Source of the DNA: Gnetum montanum
Lineage: Eukaryota > Streptophyta > Gnetopsida > Gnetales > Gnetaceae
Length of the DNA: 47,607 nt
Direction of reading: 5' to 3'
Assembly: GCA_015680685.1 (NCBI GenBank)
Contig: MNCI01008651.1
Location: 1,182,294-1,229,900 of the forward strand
Shown here piece after piece: positions 1-9,647 of the stretch (positions within the stretch are counted from its first letter, which is position 1; the number at the start of each line of letters is the position of its first letter). The notes under the pieces were generated by a model. It saw only the letters and a list, made by a program, of their open reading frames with translations, did not search any database and was not told the origin of the DNA. Made by a program: the position numbers and the translations under genes.

Positions 1-772
1 AACTTGATTGGATAAACCTTGCAGTACATGGTTTTATTTTATTGTTATTTATTGCTTTCCTAGTGCGCACGAGTACGACTTGATTACGAGCATCTACGGA
101 TGTGTATGACTAATTAAGGAATCGGCTACTCGTCACAACGCGTGAGTACAATTTGACTACGAGCATTGTGACTGCTTGATAACCTAGTAGCGTATTCCAG
201 GATCTGCACTTGGTAATCCCAGTAGTAGTCCAATGTGTACGGCTAGTTAAGGAATCGGCTACTCATCGCTAGGCTAGAACGTGTGATAAGTACGACTTTG
301 CTATGAGCATCCACGGGTTTTTACGGCTAGCCAAGGAATCGGCTGCTTATCACACTTAGGCTAAATAGGTGCCTCAGTACGACCACTTCGAGCACTTGCG
401 TTATGTGTGGTGATCCTAGTAACGATTAGCGTTTGGTAGACACAGTTGCATAGTTCAGGGTGTGTTCGGTAAGTGGGAACGGATGCTGACGCTAGTTAAT
501 TTAGACTTAAGACATTAGTTAGAGTTAGTTAGTTTCTCAACCCTTTCCCTCATAGCTTAGGAGATAAACTGAAAAATACCAAAAAAATCATATACCTCAG
601 ACTTGCTTAACCATACACCGTGATACATACAAGCAAGCCTGGGAAGACAACGAACGATTAACCCCAAGTGTTTCTTGTGGCGTTAAGGCATTTAGTCTGT
701 GGAGTTCGACCGGATCGCGCGTACATGCTCGTATTCGTATGGTTGAGTGTAGGGGTACCTCGCCACTCATCA
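1..772 (+). repeat. LTR of Ty3/gypsy-type element A (5' part cut by window edge)
   Basis: This is the R/U5 part of an LTR of the family that fills the window. It ends in the family terminus CTCATCA at 772 and begins inside the LTR, just after where the polyadenylation signal lies in the other copies. It is closely similar to the reverse complement of the right-hand LTR (46217-47089). Several sub-repeats are visible: GAGTACGACTTGATTACGAGC-like at 71, 144 and 288, and AAGGAATCGGCT at 116, 249 and 333. The sequence after 772 does not match the tRNA-Asp primer site seen in elements B and C, so this is more likely a 3' or solo LTR than a 5' LTR; that cannot be settled inside the window. Confidence 0.85.
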
Positions 773-1640
773 TTAGGCCTTAAGATTAGGTAATTGGAGT
801 AGGCTTATAAGTAGACATAGGTCATTCATCCGTAGAATGTTATTAGTTACACTATTAAAGTTAGTGTTCCAAGGAGGGTAGAAAGGTATTCAAGAGTCTA
901 AGAAGTGTAACCAAAACAATATCAATCCAATAATCTTAGATGTTGAAAAATCAGTTGGAAAAAAATTTATAAGGAAGCTATATATCAACCCAACAAGAAT
1001 ATAGATCATATTAGTATAGATTAATCATCATGGATTTATAACCTTATCCCAACAAGGCATATGATACCTGGAAGAAGGAATGAGCTAGGGGAGAACCCAA
1101 CAAGTTCAAATATCATAACATATAATGCACTTGCAATGTTCCTAGCTAATGAATGATAACATATGCTAAGTTTACATTGGACCTTACACTAGCATGAATA
1201 ATAATACCCACACATCCTCTCAGAATTGTAAGATTTGAATGTTGATGTCCTATTGTTTACAAGAAGTCTTGCCATGTGAATTTTTATACTAATTCCAACC
1301 TAATTTGAGAAAGTTGGAATACAAAGGTGTCTATAAGTAAACAGATTCTTGTGATGGTTCTTTCTTTGATCCATATAGATTAGCTCATTGCTAGAACCAC
1401 AACATGGATGGTTGCATGATCATCTATAAAGTAGCCAAATTCAAGTTGATACAAAGGTTCAAATTGAGATTAGAAGATATGATATTTGAAATTCTAGAAC
1501 TCCAAGTCATGGGGAAGAAAAATTAATCATAATTTCAGAGACATCACATAGCCTTGGCATTGGTACCTAAAATCTAGCCATCAGGAAGAGGTTTATGTGT
1601 GATTAATATACATTTGATTGCTGATCCAAAATGTCCAAAT
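773..1640. other. Intergenic DNA between two LTR remnants
   Basis: No reading frame of note and no recognisable repeat boundary. The sequence is AT-rich. It separates the LTR ending at 772 from the older LTR remnant ending at 2091 and could be the internal part or flank of either. Confidence 0.4.
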
Positions 1641-2091
1641 ATGAGCATGACTAGTTTCGAGCATAAACATGCATTCACTTGGTAATCCGAGCAACGTTAT
1701 TACTTGGTTTGCCCAATAGGCATAACACTTGGTAATCCTAGTAGTGGATACATGAGTTTAGGACATGTACGACAAGTTAGGAACAAACACTCATCGCCTT
1801 TAAGCTAGCTTAGAATTTATCTTCTTGTTATTAATTGGATTAATTAATTAATTTCTACATGATTATTTAATTAGTTGAAGGTCCACACAACATCAATAAC
1901 TATATGCCTCACTCTGGACTAAACCATACATGAACAAACTACCATTAGTTCAAGTGAGAAGATAATGATCTACGATCAATGCTTAACAATCTAGATACCA
2001 CACTAGTCCCATCCACGAATTTCAACTAGATTGCATGTAAATGCTTATGATTTGTATGGTTGGGCATAGTGGGGGTACTTGCTACTCATCA
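1641..2091 (+). repeat. Old LTR remnant (U5 half) of the same family
   Basis: The segment follows the U5 order of the other LTRs: an ACTTGGTAATCC..AGTAGT block, a CATCGC...TTAGGCTAG-like block, CTCACTCTGGACTAAACCATAC, and the terminal TATGGTTGGGCATAGTGGGGGTAC...CTACTCATCA ending at 2091. It is much more diverged than the LTR at 1-772, and its U3/R part is missing or unrecognisable. The left boundary is approximate. Confidence 0.7.
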
Positions 2092-2439
2092 AAAGAGAAG
2101 TTTTGGCCAGTCAATGGATTTGTATTTTGGCCATAAATATGGATTTTGAATTAAACTCTAATGATATATTGTAACAAGGTTTAAGGAGCCATTAATAAGC
2201 TATTCTAGATTTTCAAGTAATTTCTAAATTATTAAGCTTCTAAGTATTTATATACTTATATGATTCTATAAGTGTTTAAGTTGCTCAAGGGTTTATTAAG
2301 CCATTGAGTTTTATTTATCATGCCCCTTAAACAATTTTATAATTTATCTATGGTTAATTTTTGGGATGTTGACAATTTGGTAACATTGAGTTATAAAGTA
2401 CATAAGGATGCATTTATTGCAACTCATAACCAAAAAAAG

Positions 2440-2645
2440 AAAAAAGAAAAACCAAATCCATAACATGAATTTTCTAAATTAAGAGTCTTACCACTATAGT
2501 AGAGAAAGGGGTGTTGGAACCTAGAAATAATTATACTATAAGTATACCAAAAGACATATAACTCAACATTGCCCACCAAAATCAAGCCCATGACTTGTAG
2601 CTTTCAAATCAAGAGTTTAAACACTAGGCTAACACCTCATTGTTT
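2440..2645 (-). mobile_element. Two adjacent tRNA-derived SINE pieces
   Basis: Read on the minus strand, 2645-2511 has the same order as the SINE copies at 39-41 kb: an A-box-like TAGCCTAGTG, then CTTGATTTGAAAG, a B-box-like GGGCTTGATTTT, GGTGGGCAATGTTGAGTTAT, and a tail ending TTCCAACACC. Next to it, 2507-2440 is a second, partial head with TATAGTGGTAAGACTCTTAATTT and a B-box-like GGATTTGG. The family assignment rests on the repeated tRNA-like architecture; the source tRNA is not identified. Confidence 0.6.
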
Positions 2646-2993
2646 TAACACTTAAGTAACATTTTAAACATACATTCTACAAGCCACATGTTTTACTTCA
2701 ATGTTACAAGAACACTTTTTTTGGGGTCCAATAATATATTCATTCATATAACCTTAACTTATTAAGCAATATAATTGCTACTATGATACCATTAAAACTA
2801 ACTTGTATCATGTTTTCAAACTAAAAGATTAGCCAGCTTCAATGTTTAGTCATTATTTTACCCATTTCTATACAACTTCCCCTAGATTAAGCTTATAACC
2901 CCTACGTCATTAATAAGTTACACCTCATTAGATTCCGAAACATAGGATATATCAATTCTCTTCAAAACCAATGATGTTCCCCAAAGAACCAAA

Positions 2994-3094
2994 ATTTAAA
3001 TCACCTCAGCATTGAACAATCTCTATAAAGTAAATGTAGATACAATTTAAATCACCTCAGCATTGAACAATCTCTATAAGTAAATGTAGATACA
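2994..3094. repeat. 51-bp direct tandem duplication
   Basis: A unit starting TTTAAATCACCTCAGC and ending GTAGATACA is present twice in a row with a 51-bp offset (TCACCTCAGC at 3001 and 3052). The copies are nearly identical and differ by a one-base indel, so the duplication is recent. It lies about 0.7 kb beyond the stop codon of the DEUBAD gene. Confidence 0.9.
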
Positions 3095-3770
3095 TCTATG
3101 CAGAGAACCTAAATTCGTTGCACAAGTTCGACGATTACAAATCAACCATTATTGAATCATCACAAAACTACTCGTAGTTTCCAACGAGCAACGCTACAAA
3201 TAAACCACTATTAAATCCTCACAAACTACTCCTGATAGTCTGCAATGAGCAATACTCAAACCTTTGCTCATGCAACCAACTCAATAGTAAGATCATTCTA
3301 CTACACAAAATCAAAATATGCCAGAATCAGTCTCATTCTCCATCAGAAACTTGGTTACTAAAATACTTGTCCGTTGCTACGAAATTACCCTACTTAATGC
3401 AGGAAAACGGCCAAAAATATTAAGAAATTCAAAAAAAAATTGACACGTACAAAAGGTACACTTCAAAATAACACCGCACTTTTGTTATGTTAAACTTTTC
3501 TTTAAAAAAATTTTAAGGCAAAAGGTTAACACTAAAAGAAGTTAGGTACCATGCTTGCTGTTACACATAACCGCATATTTTTCTCACGGCCAAAAAAGAA
3601 AAAAACTTAACACATTATACAGATATGTCAGAATCAATTTGAGCAAAAATATAATGCAGATATATCATAAACAATTCGAGCAAACTTGTTTCAGACCAAA
3701 TAATGACATGGACGTGCCTTTGACCTTTGATATTAAATATTTTACAGACTATGATTTGACGAGATTCCCT

Positions 3771-5723
3771 TCAAAGACCTTTCGAGGTTTTAAACGTAAA
3801 TTTTAACTTTTGCTTATCCTGGTGTGGTTGCGGTTGAAACGACTCCAACTGTTTGCCCTTGATACTATCCTTTTTTCTCTTCTGATGTTTAAACACTAGA
3901 GACTCCTCAAGTGCTCTAGGTTCTTTATAAATCTTATCAACAGCAAGAGGAGCACTGCCAATATTATTTTTCTTCTTCTTTTTTGGTTCTTTACTAGATT
4001 TGTCTTGCTCAAAACATATTTGCTCCTCCATGAAAGCATTGGATTCAAAAGCTTGCTTTTGATTACCTGCAAAATCAGACTTCCTGTCAAAATGACCTTG
4101 CTTATGTTGATAGTCATCATCTAAAATCATAGGTTTATTCAAAATTCTGTATTTATCTTCTGGTGACTGCTCCGTATCCTTGTACTGCTTCTTGGACCTT
4201 CCATAACCTTCTTGTTTTTTCTTCCTGCCATAAGCCTTTATAGGAGGATCCTGATCCTGCTTCCTCTGCCGAGTTAACTGTGGATCATAAGTATACGATG
4301 GATGTGCATTTGCATGATTATCAAGTGTATCAGAAAAATGTTCAATTGAATTTCTGCAATATGCTTGGCCATGAAAATCCATGTCATAAGATGGCTGCTC
4401 AAGGTAGGGATCACTTTCTGCACCATTGTAAGAATCTTGTGAAAGCCTGTGATTGTCTGCAAATTGAGATTGGCTATTATAAGCTCTAAGTTCTTTTCCC
4501 TTTCCAGTCTTCTTACCATATTCTGCTTCATACTTACCTGATATAGGTTCAGTATAGGGAAACTCAACTCTTTGCTTATGTTTCCTAACTTTGTCTTGTT
4601 TTGTGAGTCTATTTGTACCCCTCAAAGAAGCAGAAGGATCCTCAAAATTCTCGTCTTCTAGCCTACTCACACTATAGTAGTGCTGTGATGGGTTGACTTG
4701 AATATCCTTGCGATGGGATTCCATGTAAGGAAAATTAACTGGTTTTCTTTGCATTTTTTCATTCCGAACCGACAAAGGGGATATTTTCAGTACACCCCTA
4801 GAAGTTCGTTTCTCAATCTTCAAGGATTCCTTGGGCTCCAGCTTTACATTACTATGGCCAATAGGAAAAGAAATTTTACTTGGAGGTCTAACCTTCAAAA
4901 CACCTTTACCATCAGCTTTTGTTTGGTTTGAGCTTTTTTCTTGATTGTGAGTATACAACACACCTGTTAGGCTTTGAGGTTTTCTATTTCTGATAACTGT
5001 ATCGTTCTTAAACAAAGGCTTTCCAGATGACTTTTTAGCTGATTCAATGGCAGGATCTGTGTGTGCAAATGCACTCTGAATTCCAAGCTGTGCATGGTTG
5101 TTATTGTGCTTGCTTTCCAACCAAACTCCTAACTTCTTGTCTATACTTGTCCTAGGATGGTAACTTTGCCATACAATCTGCATTTCAGAAAAAGTATTAA
5201 CCATCTTGTTGTGATAGTTCCTAACATTATGATGATGTTTTTTCATCTGAAGAAGCTGCAGTGATTCTCGATATCGTGCCACATCAGGGAGGCATAACCC
5301 ACCTTTAAGACTACTGAAAAGTTCTTCCATTGGACTCCTAAAATACATTGCCTCTCCTCCTAGTATCTGTTTGATGGTTAAACTGAATGTTTGCTGATCC
5401 ATGTCTGGAAGATAAGCTGTGAGCTCATACCTCTCTTCATCTGTTAAACAAGTATTCCATGTATCCAGAGACAAAATCTGGTTAAGGTCTTGCAAGTCAA
5501 AGAGCTCATATGGAATTGAACATGTCTGATCCCCAATCATATTTAATTCAGCACCAACTTCTGCAACATCCAAATCATCTGTACTGTCTGAATCTATTTC
5601 CAACTCCTCTTCATTCTGGTTATATTCTTTCAATTGAGCTTCATTCTCAGCTGAGGAATTAGATGGTGTTTGTGAATGACAATGATCTGTAGAAGTCTTG
5701 AGAAAGCTCTTGATGATTGCCAT
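3771..5723 (-). CDS. NFRKB-like DEUBAD-domain protein (INO80 chromatin remodelling complex-associated)
   Basis: An uninterrupted 650-residue reading frame on the minus strand, the only intact long gene in the window. Residues about 35-55 are strongly acidic. Residues about 71-188 match the DEUBAD region of plant nuclear factor related to kappa-B-binding protein (NFRKB) homologues: LSLDTWNTCLTDEER, then YLPDMDQQTF, SPMEELFSSLKGGLC and a VARYRESL helix. In animals NFRKB is an INO80 subunit and its DEUBAD domain binds and inhibits the deubiquitinase UCH37; in plants it is grouped with INO80-associated proteins. The rest is low-complexity, basic and probably disordered, with nuclear-localisation-type clusters near residues 581-585 (five lysines) and 615-618 (KRKK). 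It ends FTFKTSKGL. The ATG at 5723 is chosen because the acidic/DEUBAD N-terminus follows it directly and upstream sequence carries acceptor-like CAG sites, not coding sequence. Some plant homologues are longer. Family certain; complex membership inferred. Confidence 0.9.
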   Translation of the reverse strand: MAIIKSFLKTSTDHCHSQTPSNSSAENEAQLKEYNQNEEELEIDSDSTDDLDVAEVGAELNMIGDQTCSIPYELFDLQDLNQILSLDTWNTCLTDEERYELTAYLPDMDQQTFSLTIKQILGGEAMYFRSPMEELFSSLKGGLCLPDVARYRESLQLLQMKKHHHNVRNYHNKMVNTFSEMQIVWQSYHPRTSIDKKLGVWLESKHNNNHAQLGIQSAFAHTDPAIESAKKSSGKPLFKNDTVIRNRKPQSLTGVLYTHNQEKSSNQTKADGKGVLKVRPPSKISFPIGHSNVKLEPKESLKIEKRTSRGVLKISPLSVRNEKMQRKPVNFPYMESHRKDIQVNPSQHYYSVSRLEDENFEDPSASLRGTNRLTKQDKVRKHKQRVEFPYTEPISGKYEAEYGKKTGKGKELRAYNSQSQFADNHRLSQDSYNGAESDPYLEQPSYDMDFHGQAYCRNSIEHFSDTLDNHANAHPSYTYDPQLTRQRKQDQDPPIKAYGRKKKQEGYGRSKKQYKDTEQSPEDKYRILNKPMILDDDYQHKQGHFDRKSDFAGNQKQAFESNAFMEEQICFEQDKSSKEPKKKKKNNIGSAPLAVDKIYKEPRALEESLVFKHQKRKKDSIKGKQLESFQPQPHQDKQKLKFTFKTSKGL

Positions 5724-5732
5724 TTATATCAA

Positions 5733-7495
5733 CTGCGATTAATATCTGCTCTAAGGAAAATGCGGCATCTTATAACAACTGTAATGCAAAACACAGTACG
5801 ACTTGAATAATCTAAAATAAAAATTCAAAGGACAACTATGAATGTACACTAACTTCCAATCCAAAAAGATTTATACGAGGAATACAAATATAAGCAAAAT
5901 CCGACATCTTGTGCATTGTAATTTGCAAATATAATTGTGGCAAACGCTAGATTAATAAAGAAGAATCTGAAACACGTAAAGCCTAAAATTATGTATTAAG
6001 GATCTTTCCTTCTATCTTAATATAAAATGAAAAAAATCTATCACCACAATAAATAGAACCTGAAAAGTTGACACTGGGTAACTAACATTGCTGATGATCT
6101 AAATACATACAGGTTTGGTGTTTACGACACATTGGCAATATATAGCAATGCTAAAAATTATCATGTAGCATACACTGATATTGCACCTTCCCAATGACAC
6201 ATGATAGAACAGAAAATATGTCAATTGGAAAGGTCTAACATTTTCTCATGGATTCAAATCATGAATGAAAATTCAATCAAAAGGCCAAAAAAGTGCAAAC
6301 CCTTTCCACATAAATTATTTTGACATGGTTTTCATGCCTAGATGGATTTTAAATTTGAAACTATGCTATATGTGCCTAAGAAAGTGATTGAAAAGTATGG
6401 GTTTCCAAACTTGCAAAAAGGAACATAAAAATGCAAAATGGAGAATGACCACGTCCAGTTGGAAGGCAAAGACATTTTTAGATCCTTTCCAACTTATGCT
6501 GTAGTCTATTGTTTATTCTTAGATCCTTCAAAATCAATTTTATTATAGAATTTTCAAAATTTTTTAGGGTGCTTTGAGAAGGAAAAAGCAAGCTTTATAA
6601 GTGCAGTAGCATAGCAATTTTTAATGCTGGAACCTCACATGAAACACCACTAGCAATGGCTAATCTCTATAATATTACCAGTAAGATAGAAAGCATTGAA
6701 CGAAGGAACTTATAATGCATTGGCTAACTGACAAAACCTAAGGATGTATAATGTGCAATACATGTGACTAGTGTTAAAATACAACATTTAAATGCAGGTA
6801 AACCGATCTTGCCCTTGATCATTTTATCAATTTTATATTCCATCCCAATTTTCAATGAAACTCAGGACTTAAGTGTACTTTGAAAATTTTGCATACAGCA
6901 CAACAAACTATGGACATCAAATTCAAACCTTCCCTAGGTGCTCAAAACATGAATTCAAATCGCTCCTTTCGGGAGGAAAGTGAACATACACAAAATGCCA
7001 TAACAAAAGAACAAATAACAGTGACAACCAAGGGTTTTCACAACAGAAAATACAAAATACTTCTAGTTCAGGTTTAGAAAAGGCTCGTTTTCTCTGCCAA
7101 CCATGTGAAAAAATCTATAGGAATGTATTATGCATCCCTAAAGTACAGTTGGGCGTATCAAAAATATATTCAATTAAATTCCAACGAAAAAATCCAGACT
7201 AGGCATTACAAACGGTAGAATTACTACAGAAAACGGCGTCGATCCAAACTTTGTTTTATATACATGCCAACAGTAAAACGACCGAACAAACAAATTTTCA
7301 ATAAATATCGATGAAAATAAATGAATTAAAGCGAAAAGAGAGAAAGAGCCTAAAAACCCTAACGTAGAACTAATTTCGTTCGAGCTAGCTGTTCTCAAAA
7401 ATAAAGAATTAATTAAAGCAGACATAAAAGAGAGACAAAAAATTAAGCCATGTCAACTGAGATAAATGCTCGGAGCTTAAAAATCCTGACCTTAC
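5733..7495 (-). other. Probable 5'UTR intron of the DEUBAD gene
   Basis: Inferred. On the minus strand a good donor (GCAGA, then GTAAGG) starts at 7495 and possible acceptors (TTTTCCTTAGAGCAG ending 5746, or TCGCAG ending 5733) lie 10-25 nt before the ATG. The roughly 1.76 kb between is AT-rich and has no supported coding sequence; the small frames at 6880-7077 and 7174-7425 have no recognisable content. RNA reads across the junction would decide the exact acceptor. Confidence 0.5.
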
Positions 7496-7620
7496 TCTGC
7501 GCTGGACGTGAAATTGCATCTGCAGATTCAAACAAAGAGGCGGCTCCTTAAAAGCATGAATGTAATAAAATTACGAGAGAACGAGCGCGATTGATAGAAT
7601 TTTGGAGGGCCGCGGCATTG
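7496..7620 (-). promoter_or_regulatory. Probable first non-coding exon / core promoter of the DEUBAD gene
   Basis: A locally GC- and CpG-richer segment in AT-rich surroundings, including GCCGCGGCCCTCC, CGCGCTCG and GGAGCCGCC on the minus strand, directly upstream of the proposed 5'UTR donor. CpG retained here but lost in the neighbouring transposons fits an unmethylated promoter. No clear TATA box is seen at a fixed distance. The transcription start is not determined. Confidence 0.4.
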
Positions 7621-7769
7621 GCGATTTGCTTATTTTGCGCTCTAACACGTTAATGCCTTATTTTGCACTCAAGAAATTTACATTCCATTTATCCGCTGCA
7701 AAAAAAGTATAAATATATATATTATGCAAAAAAGTATAAATATATAGATAGATATTATGCATATTACGT

Positions 7770-8345
7770 TCGGAAGGTTTGATTATGTGCAAAAGGTTGT
7801 TTATTACAATTTTCCAAAGTCATGTTATTATGAGCATCATATTTTTTATTCATATTTTTTTATGCTACAAAAAAAGTCAATGCAACCACATTAGCAATAA
7901 GCTATTGTAAATACTACTAAGGTTTCTTTTACACATATTGCAAATCTTGCAATGATTTCTTTTGCTGGTATTTTAGCAATTAGCCCACCCCTTTCTTTTA
8001 CTGTTGTTCAATATAATGTATCTTCAAGGAAGGTTCCAATAAAATTAGTTTTAAAAAAAAATTTAAGAGCTAATGGGAAACAAATATATACTCCTAAGGT
8101 TTTACAAAATCCTATTGTTGATTTAGATAGTTTTTAAATGGTTTTTAATAATAAAAAACATTAAGAAAGTTAATCTATTGATGAATATATGCCAAATCTT
8201 CAAAATGGTCTGCATATTCAAGATATTTTAATTAGTGATAATTCATTTGCAACTATTGATAAAGATATGGAGATAATTTCTTTTGAGAATGTTGATTCTA
8301 CTAATCAGGTTGGGGCCTCCTCCCCCTCCATCCCATATTAATCTT
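7770..8345 (+). pseudogene. LINE ORF1 C-terminal remnant
   Basis: Around 7790-7860 the + strand reads YYNFPKSCYY...., resembling the Y-x-N/G-x-P-x-x-C zinc-knuckle start of plant LINE ORF1 proteins (DUF4283-type, with a CCHC knuckle), with the later Cys/His positions decayed. An open stretch at 7952-8137 (61 residues, no clear domain) follows, then frame with stops up to about 8340. Function of the intact family: RNA-binding chaperone of the LINE. The assignment leans on position ahead of the endonuclease as well as on the motif. Confidence 0.4.
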
Positions 8346-8512
8346 CTTATGGAATGTTTGGGATCTTATTAATAAACTTTGGATAAAAGTTACTGTGCTT
8401 TTCTTCGCACATAACATTTGCTTCCTAATTTTATTTAAGAGATTAAGATTTCCTATTCAGATATAGTCATGACTGGTAACAATATTCTTCATGATTTTAT
8501 AATATTATTTAC
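8346..8512 (+). pseudogene. LINE ORF2 endonuclease, first part (before element C)
   Basis: Reading begins near a WNVWDLINK stretch at about 8352, comparable to the WNVRGL start of plant L1 endonucleases. It carries stops. The piece ends at the TTTAC target duplication (8508-8512) and continues in the same element at 32166. Confidence 0.45.
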
Positions 8513-9374
8513 TAATGAGTGGCAAGGTACCCCTATGCCCAACCATACAAATCACAAAGCATTCATGCACAATTCGGTCGAATTTTGTAGACTTTATAAT
8601 TTTCGGTGCACTAGTCTTCTAGGAAGTGAATCTTGCCTTAAGGTCAATCATTGTCTTCCCAATTACACTTGTGATGTACACTAGTATGGTTAAATGTAAT
8701 TGAGCCATCTTATTTTTATCATTTTATATTTTATGGTTTTGGTATTTTAAAAGGAGATAGAATAATTGGATTGACTAATTTGATTTAACTAATTAACTAA
8801 TGTCTAACTAGCCCTAACATAAGCATATGGTCCCACTTTTTGTACATGTCCTGAACCCACATATCTGCTATTGGGTGACCAAGAGCTACACTACTGGGTG
8901 TAATAAGTAATAACGTTGCTAGGATTACCAAGTGAATACGTGTTACACTCGAAGTGGTCGTACTTATGTGTTTAATCTATCTAGCTTATCTTATTTAATT
9001 GCTTCATTAATTTAATTAATGAAAAATATTTAATAAATAATTGAACACATTAAATGCATAAACAAAATATTTAATCTATCTGGAATGCTGCAAGGATTAT
9101 CAAAAAGCTCGTCTTTATTACCACACATTATTGTGCTCAAGTACAACAATGCTTGAATAAAGATCTATATACTTAATGACTCCTATTATGGGCACTTGGG
9201 AGGAAAATTCTTACTCTCAAATAAACAAACTGAAAGAGTTTCACTGCTAAAAAATCTTTGTTGTCATAAATGTGGCTGGTGAGCATATATTTATAGTCGA
9301 ATATAGACACTACATTGACACGGCCTTGTCGACGCATGATACGATGCATCAACAAGGCCTCATCAGCGCATGAT
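8513..9374 (-). repeat. Element C 3' LTR
   Basis: Minus-strand LTR of about 862 bp. The outer end, normally TGATGAG on the plus strand, has become TAATGAG at 8513, and the inner end abuts the polypurine tract GTGGGGTA (about 9375-9384). The U3 carries AGGCCT-centred short palindromes (AAGGCCTCATC, CAAGGCC) and a TATA-like TATAAATAT further in. It is about 55 bp shorter than the 5' LTR because part of the U3 palindrome block is missing. Confidence 0.85.
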
Positions 9375-9647
9375 TACCCCACAATTAAATGAAAACTCGT
9401 CCTTAAGTTCTTTTACACAATTGGGAAGGTATGAGATTATTAACTGACTTTCCTCAAACAAAATAGATTGATTGACTTGACAAAAAATGGAGTGCCCAGG
9501 TATACAAATTAACACATTACAAAAAATGACGATGTTCAAGACACAAAATTGAACACCATGACATGACTCTTCAAAATTGGAAAACACGTTCTTTGATGGC
9601 ATGAGGTTTGGTGGAGAAGATCATATGGTTCTAGGCGATGATGGCTC

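Larger units (their letters stand above)
2092..3770. other. 3' flank of the DEUBAD gene, with SINE pieces
   Basis: This stretch lies downstream of the gene on the minus strand. It holds two SINE pieces (2440-2645) and a short tandem duplication (2994-3094), and otherwise no recognisable gene. The reading frame at 3555-3806 (+) runs into the antisense of the gene's 3' end and has no recognisable domain. Confidence 0.6.

Noticed and set aside
4280-4489. Open frames on the + strand and other frames within the DEUBAD gene
   Set aside because: Shadows of the 650-codon gene, with no domain content of their own.
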